Source of the DNA: Phanerodontia chrysosporium
Taxonomy: Eukaryota > Basidiomycota > Agaricomycetes > Polyporales > Phanerochaetaceae
Assembly: GCA_001910725.1 (NCBI GenBank)
Contig: MJGA01000008.1
Span: forward strand, 248,001-312,000
DNA: 64,000 nucleotides
Direction of reading: 5' to 3'
The notes beneath the pieces are model-generated. The model saw only the letters and a list, made by a program, of their open reading frames with translations, did not search any database and had not been told where the DNA came from. Shown here piece by piece: positions 1-15,268 of the stretch; positions within the stretch are counted from its first letter, which is position 1; each line of letters begins with the position of its first letter. The position numbers and the translations under genes were made by a program.

Positions 1-1814
1 TCCTGTTCACATTTAGACTCGCTCCTCGAGGAATCCGGTATATAGCTGCTCACTTGCCGTGCATATATGGGCGCAGGTATGTGCTCATTATATAGAATGT
101 ACTCACTCCTCCTTGATATAACGCCGGCCAAATATGAGAAAGGCACGTCCCGGCCCGTTTTCTTCACGTCCCTTCACTGACCATGAGATTCGATTTGTTG
201 TCTCGCACAGATTCGATCGGGATTTGATGACGAGGATCGTTCCTGAAGCCCAGGAAACGTTCCCTGGGTGGGCGCAATCCACGTTCCCGGGATAGCAAGG
301 CCTTGCCATCGCGAAGGCACTCACTCGAAATCATAGCGGATCAGCGAGCGAGGAACGGCACGTCGTCAGGTACAACACATCTATAATTCTCAATTGTCTT
401 CCGTCGACTTCTCCCCTGTTTGGCCGCAAGGTTGAAGATTCTAAGTCGCGTCTGCGCCACGAGGAGGTCTCCGCAACATCTGATCTGCGTCTACTGCATG
501 TCTTCCGCGGGCGCGTTGCTGACTCTTGCGCCATCGTTTCATGCCGTCAAGAGTCTTCAAGAATGTTCGCACAGCTTCACAGCCATATGGACGGCCCCTC
601 AACGCCGTGAACGATGGTCTTCTAGTCCAGCGACAGCGCTGGGTATCAAGACAATGCACGTGAGACACTGAGTCCCTCCATCAGCAGCCCACGCTGTTAC
701 GACACCTCGAAGGCGCGGGGAATGATGCAGACTTTCGAGAGGGCTGTTTTGCACGTCCCAGCCAACGTTGCTCTCGTCGCAGCCTTTCACATGCCCTACG
801 AGCGACGGGAGCGACGGAGCGATCGCAAGGAGTCAAAAGGTGAGCCGCATCGTCTCGTTCATCCCGGTCTCGGAGCTCATTATCGCGTCTGATTCCGAAT
901 TTGTCGAATTTGACTTGGTGCAATCATGAAGTTCGAGCATGATTGCAGTCGCCAGGGGTTGCCGCGCGCTCCAGGCTGCTCATGTGGCCTTGTGCTGCCG
1001 CGAGCGCGGCGCCGATCGGTGTCACGAACCCAAAGCGGGGAGTCCGCTTGCAAGGGCCTCTGGGCGAATATGGTGTAGCCCGACGTCCGCGCTCGCCCGA
1101 GTATGTCATGGAGCCCTGGGCAATTCAATTGGGCGGGCAGTTGAGGCGGTAGGCTCAATCGGCTCGGACATCGTTGCCCTGGACAGTCCGAGAGGCCATG
1201 GTCCAGAGGCGAGCTAGTCTGCGACGCGGGGCTCCGCTCCCTGACCCTGTGAGCTTGGCTGTGGGGCAGTAAGCGGGGCATTTGCTTCCTCCGGCTCGTT
1301 GATCGGTGTGAGCTACTACGACAGGGACGAAGCATCTCTTTGCTGACAGGAAGATAGGCACCGCTCTGTGTCCACTGAGTAGCGAACTCAGTACATCCCG
1401 CTCTACGTACGCTTCTGACGTCGCAAGTGCGATGTGCTGCCATCCTCTCCCGCCGGGCTACCCGCTGGAGGTTGGACGACCATGGAGTGGACAGATTCGG
1501 GGGGCGGTCTCTTCGATGAGCCCACTGGTTCACGAACGGCACACGACGAGTGCCCAGCAGTCGTACGGGCATGTCTGCATGCGAAGATGTTTCGGCCGTG
1601 GTTGCAAGTGGTTTGCCCCGCATTCCCCGCACGATTGGTTTAGGGGACGCCCGACTAGCCGCGGAAGGGAGAGTCACGCGATTTCCGATGGGGAACCAAT
1701 GATCACGACAAGATCAAAAATGAATTCGCTTATATTGGCCCACATCCCCTAGTCTCGTCGCTCTTTGCCTCTAACCTCCTCCTCCTCCTCGTCGCCATCA
1801 GAGAGCCAGACACG
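1..1814. other. Intergenic region upstream of ACS1
   Basis: I recognise no gene here. Several open frames exist, the longest on the minus strand at 880-1677, but their arginine/serine/proline-rich translations resemble no family and look like chance frames in GC-rich DNA. The last 80 bases before the acetyl-CoA synthetase start are pyrimidine-rich (CTCCTCCTC tract near 1775-1795), typical of a fungal transcription start region, with a TTATATT stretch near 1730 as a possible TATA element. Confidence 0.5.
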
Positions 1815-3984
1815 ATGTCCGACACACAGCAGCAGCCCGCGGTCGACGGCGCGAACAGCGAGCAGGCCCCCAACGCATCAGACGCCCACCCCACCATTCA
1901 CCCCATCGCCCCAAGACTTAAGAGCGGCCACAAAATTCCTCACATTGGGCCACACATCCATGCCTACCGCAATATGCACCAGCAGACCGTGGGCCATGAG
2001 TCCGACAAGTGGTGGGCCAAGGTCCGTAGCCCCGTCCCTGTGTGCGAAAGCGAGCGATCCTGACGCACAGCGAACAGATGGCGCGCGATACCCTGCACTG
2101 GGATCGCCCCTTCCACACCGTCCGCGCAGGTGGCTTCGAGACAGGCGACATCGTTTGGTTCCCAGAAGGCGGCCTGAACGCATCGTACAACTGCGTTGAC
2201 AGATGGGCGTTCAAGCACCCTGATAAGGTGGGATAATTATCGGGTCAGGCACTGTCCCCACGCCGCTAAACGCCTGCCTCGCCCCCTTTTGCAGACGGCC
2301 ATCATCTACGAGGCGGACGAGCCGAACGAGGGCTGCGAGATCACGTATGCGCAGCTGCTGCGCGAGGTCTGCAGCGTCGCGAACGTGCTCAAGTCGCTCG
2401 GCGTCAAGAAGGGCGACACCGTGTCGGTGTACCTGCCCATGACATGGCAGGCCGTCGCCGCGTTCCTCGCATGCGCGCGCATCGGCGCGGTGCACTCTGT
2501 CGTCTTCGCGGGCTTCTCTGCCGAGTCCCTGCGCGACCGCATGAACGACTGCAAGTCCCGTGTGCTCATCACCTCCGACGAGGGCCGCCGCGGCGGCAAG
2601 ACGATCGCGACCAAGGTCATCGCCGACGCCGCGATCAAGCAGTGCCCCGGCGTCGAGCACGTCCTTGTCCTCCGCCGCACCGGCAACGAGGTGCCCTGGA
2701 CCGAGGGTCGCGACAAGTGGTGGCACGAGGAGACCGCCAAGGTCCCAACTACTGCCCGCCGGAGGTCATGTCTGCAGAGGACCCGCTGTTCATCCTCTAT
2801 GTGCGTCACATGCTTCTATGGGTCTTACATCTACTGACGTGTTCCCCGTAGACGTCTGGCTCGACTGGCAAGCCCAAGGGTGTCGTCCATACCACCGGTG
2901 GATACCTCCTTTGCGCTGCGCTCACCGTCAAGTACGTCTTCGACGTGCACCCCGACGACAAGTTTGCCTGCATGGCTGACATTGGTTGGATTACCGGCCA
3001 CACGTGAGTCCCCCTTGTGCTCTGGCCCCTGTCTCGTCTGAACCGCTTGCAGTTACATCGTGTATGGCCCGCTGTGCAACGGTGTGTCGACGACCGTCTT
3101 TGAGTCGACGCCTGTATACCCGACGCCCTCGCGCTACTGGCAGACCGTCGAGAAGCACAAGCTCACGCAGTTTTACTCTGCACCCACCGCGATCCGGCTG
3201 CTCCGCCGCCTCGGCGAGCACCACGTCCAGGACCACGACCTCAGCTCGCTCCGCGTCCTCGGCTCTGTCGGTGAACCGATTAACCCCGAGGCCTGGCACT
3301 GGTACAACGACCACGTCGGCAAGCGCCAGTGCGCCATCGTCGACACGTTCTGGCAGACCGAGACCGGCTCGATCGTCGTCACTCCCTTCCCCGGTGCGAT
3401 TGAGACCAAGCCCGGCTCCGCGACCGTCCCGTTCTTTGGCATTGAGCCTGCCATCCTTGACCCCGTCTCAGGCGAGGTTCGTAGATGCCCTACAGATGCC
3501 CGTTGTGTGACGCTGACGACCCTGTGCAGGAGCTCAAGGGTGATAACGTCGAGGGTGTCCTCGTCCTCAAGACTCCATGGCCATCAATTGCCCGCACGGT
3601 CTACCAGGACCACAACCGGTACCTGGAGACCTACATGAAGCCCTACCCCGGCTACTTCTACACTGGTGACGGCGCAGCGCGCGACGAGCACGGCTACATC
3701 TGGATCAAGGGCCGTGTTGATGACGTTATCAACGTCTCCGGCCACCGTCTGTCGACGGCGGAGATCGAGTCCGCCTGATCCTGCACAAGGGCGTTGCGGA
3801 GACGGCGGTCGTGGGCACGGCGGACGAGCTCACGGGCCAGGCGGTGTACGCGTTCGTGACGCTCAAGCCCGAGTTCAAGTACGACCCCGCGGACGAGGCC
3901 GGGCTCGTGAAGGAGCTTGTGCTGCAGGTGCGCAAGGTCATCGGGCCGTTCGCGGCGCCGAAGAAGATCTTCATCGTGCCCGAC

Positions 3985-4016
<32 letters not shown>

Positions 4017-4128
4017 TCGCATCATGCGCAAGATCGTCGCCGGCGAGGGCGACCAGCTTGGCGACCTCAGCACGCTCGCCGAGCCCGGCGTCGTCGACGT
4101 CATCAAGACTAAGGTCGCGTCGTCCTGA
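1815..4128 (+). CDS. ACS1: Acetyl-CoA synthetase (AMP-forming)
   Basis: This enzyme makes acetyl-CoA from acetate, ATP and CoA through an acetyl-AMP intermediate. It is cytosolic/nuclear and the entry point for acetate and ethanol carbon. Six exons are inferred: 1815-2021, 2078-2227, 2295-2800, 2852-3003, 3053-3476 and 3530-4128. Visible motifs are the P-loop [10 protein letters not shown] in exon 4, the [10 protein letters not shown] motif, the YFYTGDGA and [13 protein letters not shown] hinge region, and the C-terminal SGKIMRR with the catalytic, acetylation-regulated lysine. The protein is about 679 aa, normal for the family. Two breaks interrupt the frame. Near 2743 the VPNYCPPE motif shifts frame, and near 3775 TAEIESA is followed at once by a stop while [12 protein letters not shown] continues one frame over. 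Each is mended by one extra C in a C run, so assembly error is more likely than a dead gene. The start is the only ATG matching the usual fungal N-terminus. Confidence 0.95.
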
Positions 4129-5350
4129 GCGGCGGCCGTGCTGTCTGGATTCTCGTGGCGGTGCTCGGACGTTACCCCCCGCACATAGGAGGAAATGAGG
4201 TTCCAAATTGTAATTGACTGATATCAGTATACCAAGGGGTTGTAGCTGTATCTATTTACTTGCTCTGTTCGTACTCAAAGACATCTATATTGTATCCGTT
4301 TTGCTTTCTTCCACTTGTGTGACGCACGACCCTCAGATGCCGCTGCCGAGGTGACTACCTGTCCGTTGATCGAGTTCAGTCTGCGCTGACCAACTTCCTG
4401 CCAGCAGCGGGAGGTACGACTTGGCTCGTGGTCAGCTGACAGTACTCGCACTTCAAAATGTCCACAGCTCGTGTTTTCACACCACGGCACCGTTCTCGGT
4501 CACCAGACTACAAAATCAAAAACCTAAAAGCCTTCGGTGTCGCAGCCGTCGCGCATCGGGTTCCGACCGCGTCGCTGCGCACCCGAGATCTGTGCAGGGT
4601 AATCCTGGCTTTTCTGAGAAGTGCACGCTGGATCTGACAGGCCCGCCTTGACGTCTGCAGCTCACGGCGAGCGTTATGGATGCCGGTTAGGCCCATATGG
4701 TCTCGCTTTCCCATCGTCCTCGGCGGCGGCCCCTACAAGGGAAACGAACCCCGTATGTCAGCGGAGCACCCCGCGGACTGCCCCCGGCCGTGTAGGACGG
4801 TTTCTTCAGTGCGTTCGAGACCGCGAACCAAGGCCAGCGGGCCCCACTGCTGGACGCAGGCCAGGGCTGCCCGTCCTCCAGAGCGTCGGGGCCCGGGAGC
4901 GGCGGGCAGCCGCGAGCTGTCCTGCCCCCGCCAGGGGAACTGCACCCGCCGCTGTTCTCTCTCCTCAAATCCCACACACACGCTAACGTGCACGGCGTGC
5001 TCACAGAGCAAGCAGCCTCCCACGGCGGGCCCAACGCTTCCCACCCCGCAGCGCCGCACCAGCGGGCGTGCGGGGACGGCCCTCCTCCGAGGAGCCGACA
5101 CGCCTGCGCCCGCGCGGTCCGTGGACAACGCCCACGAAGTCCCCGACATTAGCACGCGTGGCGCGTGCCGTGGCGACTGCGGAGCAGTATCGCGCTGCGG
5201 GTTTGCACCCACGGCGTGCGTATGCTAAACAGTGGACATTGGCCCCGCGGACGCGGGGCACGGTTGAGACGGTAAGATGACTGCTTGTTTTGGTATATGT
5301 TGGTACAAAGGGGTAAGTGTCCTTGCTTTTACTTTCTGCTACCTAGCGGT
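4129..5350. other. Convergent intergenic region
   Basis: This 1.2 kb separates the stop codons of acetyl-CoA synthetase (+) and the Gfo/Idh/MocA oxidoreductase (-), so it should hold both 3' UTRs. Open frames at 4680-5228 (+) and 4687-5212 (-) overlap each other, lack splice-consistent extensions and match no family I know. Nothing further is supported. Confidence 0.5.
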
Positions 5351-6696
5351 TCATCCCTGCACAAGCTTGACGAGGTCGACCAGCTGGCCGTTGCTGTTCA
5401 GGCCCGCCTGGATGAAGGCGACGTCGGTGAGCGCAGCGGCGGGCTTGCCGAAGCCGTCGTCCTCGCCGTCGATCGCCTTCAGGAAGCTCGCGAGCTCGAG
5501 CTCGATGCCGCGCGAGGGCTCCTCGAAGACCTGCTTCTCCTCGCCGACGTCCTCGCCCTTCTCGTTCTTGGTGACGGTGTAGACCGTGACGCGCACGGCA
5601 CGCTTCCCGCCGAGCGTGATGCCCTCGATCGCGAGCCAGCCTCCTGGCCCGTGACGGTGATGCCCGCGTGCGCGTGCTCGCTGCGCGAGGGCACTGGCGC
5701 GCCCCACGTGAGCTCGACGATGCCGTGCACGCCGTCGGCGGTCTGCACGACGGCGTGGATCGTGTCGTGCGGCGGGAGGTGCTTCTGGTTCTGCGACGCG
5801 TAGCCCGAGAGCGACTTGAAGGGGCCGTTGAACAGAACGCGCAGCGCGGCGATGGTGTGCTGCGATGAGATGCATGAGCGACGGTCTGCACGCGCAGTGT
5901 GCACGAGTACTTACGACACCGCCGTCCAGCTGATGCACACGCACGAGAGATCAGTGCGTGATAAAATTCGCGCATGAGACTGGACGCACCAAGAAACCAC
6001 CCTGGTACTGTCACCCCGGCGAGTCAGTCAGGTGAGCTCGGCGAGAAAACGATCGGCTTACATCGGGCACCGTGCGCCAGGGAGTCTTGTAGTACTTGCT
6101 GTCTTTGGCGACGTAGCCTACAACCCGGGCGTTGAAGGAGTTGACCTTGCCGATCTTGCCTTCGCGGATGGCCTTGGCTGCGACGTGGTACCCAGCCTCG
6201 AACTCCCAGTTTTCCGCGACGCGCCAGACGAGGCCCTTGGGCTTGTACGTCGCGTCGACCTCGCGGATGAGCTCAATGCCGCTGGCCACGTCCGGCGCGA
6301 CGGGCTTCTCGCTGAGAACGTGCTTGCCTGCAGCGAGGCACTTGCGCACGATCGATGGCTGGACGGTAATGGGGAGGGCGATGATGACGGCATGGACGTC
6401 CGCACGGGCGAGCAGGGCATCGAGATTCGTCGCAGAATCGCCGTCGTAGTATATGGCAGGACGCTGGGCCAGGCTCAGGATCTCCTGGGCGGCCTGTGCG
6501 AGGTCCGAGGCGCTCTTTTCAGATCTGGAATAGATTGCCTTGAGCTCTGCAACGCCGCTGTCGAGTGCGGCGATGGATGGCAAATGGGCTGCAAGGCGCG
6601 AGGTGAAACTCCGGGCGAATGTCGAGCTGAAACGACGCACGCACCCTCCTTGGCAAAGATACCCGATCCGAGGATGGCAAGGCCTTTGGGCGACAT
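5351..6696 (-). CDS. Gfo/Idh/MocA-family NAD(P)-dependent oxidoreductase
   Basis: The N-terminus has a Rossmann fold (LAILGSGIFAKE at residues 5-16). The family EKP motif follows in AGKHVLSEKP, and the C-terminal alpha/beta domain contains the YQGGFLLDGGVHTIAALR segment. Family members oxidise sugars or related polyols. The substrate is not readable here, and the closest functional relative I can suggest is the yeast YMR315W-type dehydrogenase. Five exons are inferred on the minus strand: 6696-6645, 6588-6062, 6007-5990, 5929-5915 and 5859-5351. The third and fourth are only 18 and 15 bases, yet together they encode the conserved YQGGFL/LDGGV motif, so they are real. The frame breaks near 5640 (VTGQE to WLAIEG) and is restored by one extra G, giving 373 aa. 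The gene is divergent from the beta-glucosidase, with 1.2 kb between their starts. Confidence 0.88.
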
Positions 6697-7915
6697 TGTG
6701 TGCGGTTTTCTGGGTGCGGTGAGTAGGTGACGGACGAGACGAAGTCAAAGACAAAATTTCCAGGTGAGCATGGGAGTTCTTGGCCCTCGGCGGCTTGCGC
6801 CCGCCTGCTTATGGAGACTCGACCATGATTGTCATCGACTTGAGGATCGTCCATCTGGGGCCTCGGTAAAACTGTTCTGTCGGTCAACTACGTCGTATGT
6901 CTGGGCGCTTCAACCATCCAGCGGAAGCGTCGTGTCGTCAGCGAGTCGTCAGCACGCTTTGACCCCAACTCTCCTGGGCGAAACAACGAGGCCCTGAAAG
7001 CGATGCTGCCCCGCCGGTCACAGGTATCCAGAAGATGGGCCATATCAGGCCGGCTTTTGCTGTGAAACGCGCCCGCCGGAGATTCTGCCCTGTCTGGGTG
7101 CAGGTACGGACCACAACGCAGGGCACCGAGCTCCAACCACGATCGAAAACCGGTCAAAATGGGCCGGAGGATCCAGCCAATCGCCAGGCCCTGCGCTTTT
7201 GCCTCATGCGCTCGGCGGAATGTCGGCCATTTTCCTACTCAAACACAAGTCGAACCAGCGGTGCTCGAGCTCCTGCCGCTCATCTGCTCGGCTCTCCTGA
7301 AAGGCTGCGAGATACCCCCGGATGAGTAGAGATCTCCCATATCGAATTCTCAGATAGCGGCGGACCGTGCTACTTCGTGAGAACTCCAACGAGCCCGCGG
7401 CGAAGTTTGCTCCAGGAAGCGGAAGGTGAGAAGGAACGGGACAGACGCAACTAGGGCGGCGGGTGCGTAGCAGACGACACAACACGGATCGTCCGTCTCT
7501 ACTCAACTGTCCTAGGACCCTGTATAAAACTCCGAGTTTCAACACCTTCGAGGATGATTCGAGTGGAATGTCGCCAAGAAGCTGGCTCCAGAAGTGGGCT
7601 GGATGAAATCCGGGTTTTAGAGGCGAAGCTACGTTGGCGGGCATTACATCGAGGGCGCGACGACGTTCTGATACTGGCCTCGCCGTCCGCCTCGGCTTCT
7701 CTTGCCTTACGGCTCGCTCGGGACAATCAAGGCGGCTGATAGTCGTCCAGCTCCTACTCCTGCTAAACCACCCGGACTAATCTCGGCGACCCCTCCTTCG
7801 GAAGTGCCGTCCCAGAATGTCTCTGTGCTTGATATCGGCGTATTCCTACTCACCGTTTTAAAAGCAAACATGCTCTCGCACCCGCCCCGTTTTTCCCTAC
7901 CTCTCAGAGAGCAAC
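6697..7915. promoter_or_regulatory. Divergent promoter region, oxidoreductase / beta-glucosidase
   Basis: The 1.2 kb between two divergent start codons contains no convincing gene. A TATAAAA element lies at 7523-7529, about 390 bases before the beta-glucosidase start, which would imply a long 5' leader or an unseen 5' intron. CT-rich sequence immediately precedes the ATG at 7916. Confidence 0.4.
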
Positions 7916-10786
<2,871 letters not shown>

Positions 10787-11375
10787 GGCGGATCCTGTTG
10801 GCGTTCCCTGCTTCACCGGACTAGAATAATGTGTTTCCTCACTCACTCGCCTTTCCCCATCGTCACTGTAAATATTCCCCACTGGAGGGTCTACCTTCAG
10901 TTGTAGTTGTAGTTGTATCCTTTTCGCTATCGTTGATACCTCTGCTATCCGGATTTTTATCATTACCTACAGACTTACCGCGCGCTATGTCATTTTTCTC
11001 CCTCTTTATCACAGCGAACGTCGTCGAAGGCAGTGGGAAGCACGAATTGGTATTTGAGCCTTGCGTAAACCCGCGCTTGCGGCGGGGCAGGCGGGCGCTT
11101 CTTATATTTGGGTCCTGTTCAGTGGAGTCTGTCGCAGCAGTCTACTGCTCATTTATTCCAGGACATGTCCGGCGTTGGCCCTGCATTGGAGTCTGCTGGC
11201 CTGGCTTATTTTTTGTAGCAAGATAGTGGGAGGTGACATACGAGCGCGTGCGATCAAAAGGCGTTCGAGGCGAAAGAGAGGCGGTCTGAATTTCTTCTCT
11301 TCCTCGTCCTGTGATACACTTTCCCCCCTGCACCTCCCCCTTCGAGGCTCCGAGGGTGCCCGACCCATTTAACCA
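10787..11375. other. Intergenic region between GH1 and ERT1-like genes
   Basis: This stretch holds the 3' region of the beta-glucosidase and the promoter of the next gene, both on the plus strand. A short (GTTGTA)-like repeat lies near 10899-10917. No gene is seen. Confidence 0.5.
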
Positions 11376-13309
11376 ATGTCCACCTACATAAACGATCCGA
11401 ACCACCCCGATACCAACTCCACGCCTGATCCTGGTTCTGGACCCAGTACCTCCAACGTCCTAGACCGCGCGGGGAGCAATGATCATGAAGACGAGGGCGG
11501 GAAGAAGAAGAAACAGGGCAAACGGAGAAAGGTCAACCACGCCTGCCTCTACTGCAGGAGGAGCCATATGACCTGTGATGAGGGCCGTCCATGTCAACGA
11601 TGGTGCGTCTTTCCTTCGCCTCGGCCTGACTCGCAGGTCCACTCCAGACGCATACCGACCTTTGCTCAGCATCAAGCGAGAAATTGGCCATCTCTGCCAC
11701 GACGAGCGACGGTCGACCCCTAAAGACAAGAACAGCACGCCGACTCAACAGCCCCAGCCCCACCACCACAACCTGCCGCGATATCCAACCCGCCGATAGA
11801 TGTAGCAAGGGTTGTTCCTGGCAAGCATCCCACAGGCTTTATGCATTGTCGACCAGCCGTCTTGACCTTGCTTCTGGATATGCACAGTAGCTCAGTTCGG
11901 CGCCCCAGCACCTCCTGTGCCAGGTCTCAACCCGGCATGGCCGAGTATGAACATGACGCCGCAGAACGCCTTTTTGTATCAACCAACTGAGTCATTAGGG
12001 AACGAGTTCTCAGTGCTTTCGTGCGTTTTTTCAACACCTCTCGCGATGTCCAATCTTACACTCGTCTCGATAAGTGATTTCTTAGATTCTCTGGATGAGG
12101 GGTCGTTCTTCGACCAGGCACCTCCAGGGCCTTCGCTCATGGACACATCGCCCTATGCGAACCCATTGGCCCTCGCCATGGACACCTCATACCTGCCTAA
12201 CCCCCAACCAACAGCAGAGCCGTTCCACCAGCACCGGAGAAACCCCCAGAGGAGCCTGTGCCGCCCGTCTTGCCCGCCGCGACGAAGACAGAGCGGTTCT
12301 TCCTAACAGCTGCCGATCAGGCGTCGGGCACGCGTAACGAACGTTTGAACATGGTCATCCGTAGCAAATACGAGGCAGGTCTCCTCAAGCCGTACAACTA
12401 CGTGAAGGGCTACGCGCGATTATCGCGATGGATGGACAAGAAGTGCGTGCACCCTTTCTCGCGACATCCCTGGTTCCTCATGCGTCCCACTCGCTTTCGC
12501 CCCCAGCGTTTCGCCGGAGTCGAAACAAAAGATCCTACAGCCGTTATCCATCCTGCGACCGAAGTTCCGAGTGAGTGGCAGACACCTGTCGACCCTGCCC
12601 GTCTAACGCCGTGCCCGCCGTAGGCAATCGCCCAATCCGAGTCTTTGACAGATATTGTGCGTGTGTTCAGCCGAGCGATGATCTACCCCTACTTACTTGG
12701 CCGTCCAGGACCTTGTCTTCATCGAGGAAGCGTTTGAGCGACTTCTGCTAGACTATGACCGCGTGTTCTCTGCGATGGCCATTCCGGCGTGCCTCTGGCG
12801 TAGGACAGGAGAGATCTACAAGGCGAACCGCGAATTCGCGGAGCTGGTCGGCGTGGACGGCTACATGCTGCGCGACGTGAGTGGCCGTGTCCTTGGCACA
12901 TGTCTCAGGAGACCTCATGACCCGCGTCCCAGGGTCGATTATGCATCTACGAGCTGATGGCAGAGGACTCCGCCGTGAACTACTGGGAGGTACGCTACGC
13001 GCCGCGCTTGCTTGGCACGATGACCCCCTGTCTGACATTGCACCCCAGAAATACGGCGCGGTTGCGTTCGACACGAACCAGAAGGCGGTGCTTACGACGT
13101 GCCAGCTACGGTATAAGCCTGTGCTCCCGACGTCCGGCGCCGCGACCCCGGCGAACGCGCTCTCGCTTAGCACCTCGAGCCGGTCCAGCGACGAACACGA
13201 CCACCCGGCGAAGGAGCAAGGCGTCATCGACTGCTGCTTCTCGTTCACCATCCGGAGGGACCCGTACGGCATCCCGACGCTGATTGTGGGCAACTTCATC
13301 AAGTGTTGA
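11376..13309 (+). CDS. ERT1: Zn2Cys6 activator of gluconeogenesis, ERT1/AcuK type, with PAS region
   Basis: A basic region (KRRKVNHACLYCRRSHMTCD) runs into a Zn2Cys6 cluster whose sixth cysteine and following IKREIGHLCHDE sit in exon 2, an arrangement characteristic of ERT1/AcuK/AcuM. The C-terminal half has the family's PAS-like region (FIEEAFERLLLDYDRVF, AIPACLWRRTGEIYKANREF, then CCFSFTIRRDPYGIP and a terminal GNFIKC). Family members activate PEP carboxykinase and fructose-bisphosphatase genes during growth on acetate or ethanol. Eight exons are inferred: 11376-11602, 11670-12020, 12075-12442, 12507-12570, 12624-12656, 12709-12876, 12933-12989 and 13049-13309. Exon 2 needs about three single-base corrections between 11710 and 11890, and exon 3 one near 12222 (a C run in TAEPVPPAPE). 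With those four, every intron phase closes and the product is about 510 aa. The low-complexity linker between 11710 and 11880 is the least certain part. Confidence 0.88.
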
Positions 13310-13856
13310 GCTAGAGCGTCTCTGAAAGGTCTGAGTCTGTCGTTCTCTTTCTGTTTGTCCTCGTCCGTCGGACATACCAGTCTATGTATAATTCCCCTGT
13401 GGCTTGCGATCTTGAAGCCTGTACTGCCAATACCATCTGTAATGATCTGTTACAGCTACCAGAGCGTCTACCAACACGGCATCCGGTCAGTAAGATTGAC
13501 CCAGTTCATTCTCAACTGCATCACGTGTTCTACGCTTGGCGGTGTCCCACTGGTCCAAGTCCCATAACTATCGCAATTCGCGACGGGGCAGCGGAAACAA
13601 GACATCACGCCGTCGAGAAATCCTCTGACAATAACATGATGTCTTTGAAAGTATTTATTTCCAGGCAGTGGGAAAGCTATGGATTATATACCTCTCGACC
13701 CTCCAGCCAATGTCGTGGGAATTGCATATATTAGTCAGCACGATGCCGTCTCGTCTGTGTCTCCCGCTATATTTTGATTTCATCTCGCCTCTCCGGCTTC
13801 GGTACTACTGGTGTGAACCAGGAGATATCTAATACAGCAAGCAACTCTGCATCACT
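13310..13856. other. Intergenic region
   Basis: This 547-base stretch lies between two plus-strand genes. No coding frame is supported. It should contain the ERT1-like terminator and the promoter of the HNH gene. Confidence 0.5.
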
Positions 13857-15148
13857 ATGACCTCCCTACCCACTCTTGAACAATGCAGGAGGCGCCTTGG
13901 AAACTCTGCTCACGCTGCAAGTCTCTATTCTCTTGTTCTCGAAGCCGAAGCTAGTGCAGGCGAAGACAAGGCGAAGCTCGTCGCCGCTCGTGCTCTAGGC
14001 TACCTCATTCTCGACCCGCTCTCTGATCGTGCTCTAGCAACAGTCCTCGAGGAGATAGCATCTTGCAATCGTGCACTGACGGTTGCGCATCGAAACCAAT
14101 CTTTATATGACCTCGGCCAGATGTACGTGAAACATCTCATATTGCTGTGTATGTGGATCCACTTCAAGTACTGGTCATTCTGCTCATAAAAACCCGCAGT
14201 TAAGAGAGCGAAGGGTCGAACACCCAATCCTTCAGAGCATCCGTCGAGGCCGTCGTTCGACCGTCTGCAAGGTCAGATCAAGCAACATATAGCTCAATCA
14301 CCACTGGACCGTTCGGCGGCGAAATGTCAGGTGGATTTCAATGGAGATAGCTCACTGTTATTGGTGTATACTCACAGTTGTGGTCACATGCAGGCACTTC
14401 TGCGAGACAATTTCCGATGCATGGTCACTGGCCACGTCGACCTACCGAGTTTGAGATTGTACCCTGACCTAGAGCCCGCACCCACGCGTACCTATCAGTA
14501 CACCGAGTGCTGTCACATCTTCCCGGAGTCACTCGGCAACTTGGAGGCCAAAGATACGGATCGCAAGGTAATCTAGCGTTGCCTGTTTCTCGCTAGCAAC
14601 CCCCCACGCTGATTGCACCACCAGGCAGAATATGTGGCGAAAGTCTGGACGATCTTGGATCGTTTGGGTTACGCCACCATACGGGAGGAGTTGTCCAAAT
14701 CCAAGATACACCGATTGGAGAACATCATGACTCTCACTTCGAACATGCATTACTTGCTGGACGACCTGGAGCTCTGGTTCGAAGCAGTTGAGGGAAAGGT
14801 ATGTCGACGGGCCCCTAATGTCCCGTGTTCTAGTGATTTCACCGTCTTTCATTACATCAGGAGCACTATTACCACATCAAAGCTCCGATCCTGAAAGGCA
14901 CCGCTCCTGACGTGCCCTCCGAGGTACAGTTCATTGCGCACCATGATCTGCCTTTGCCCAACCCGGAATGGCTGAGAATTCACGCCACCTGCGCCCGCAT
15001 CGCGCACATGTCTGGTGCTGCAGAGTACATGGACACGGCGATACGGCGAATGGAGGAGATTCAAGTTCTTTCAGAGGATGGGACAGGTAACTCGGTAGAA
15101 ACATTGATGTATGCCATCTCGTCCGCTCAGCTTGTACCACCTGGTTAG
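13857..15148 (+). CDS. HNH_2-type nuclease domain protein
   Basis: This is the lineage-expanded Agaricomycete HNH_2 family. The markers are a KGRTPNPSEHPSRPSF linker, the ALLRDNFRCMVTGH motif opening the nuclease core, ECCHIFPESLGN carrying the first catalytic histidine, NIMTLTSNMHYLLDDLELWFE with the asparagine and second histidine, and a C-terminal PLPNPEWLRIHATCARI segment. Five exons are inferred: 13857-14148, 14200-14330, 14394-14567, 14625-14798 and 14861-15148. All phases agree, giving 352 aa without a break. The physiological role of the family is unknown; a DNA endonuclease activity is assumed from the fold only. A possible extra splice at GTTAGT (about 15144) to an acceptor near 15197 would replace the last residue with about 30 others, ending near 15283. 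Intact coding here contrasts with the broken neighbours. Confidence 0.85.
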
Positions 15149-15268
15149 TTTGTTTGTCACTTCGTACAATGTTTGTTCCGCGTTCTCCGTCTGAAAGGTT
15201 CAGAAGGATTGCAATATAGCACAGCCATGCAGAACACTCGAAACAAGGTAGCTCAAATTATACATGAT

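Noticed and set aside
880..1677. Minus-strand open frame of 265 codons
   Set aside because: No family resemblance, composition dominated by R/S/P, and no splice-consistent extension; GC-rich DNA yields such frames by chance.
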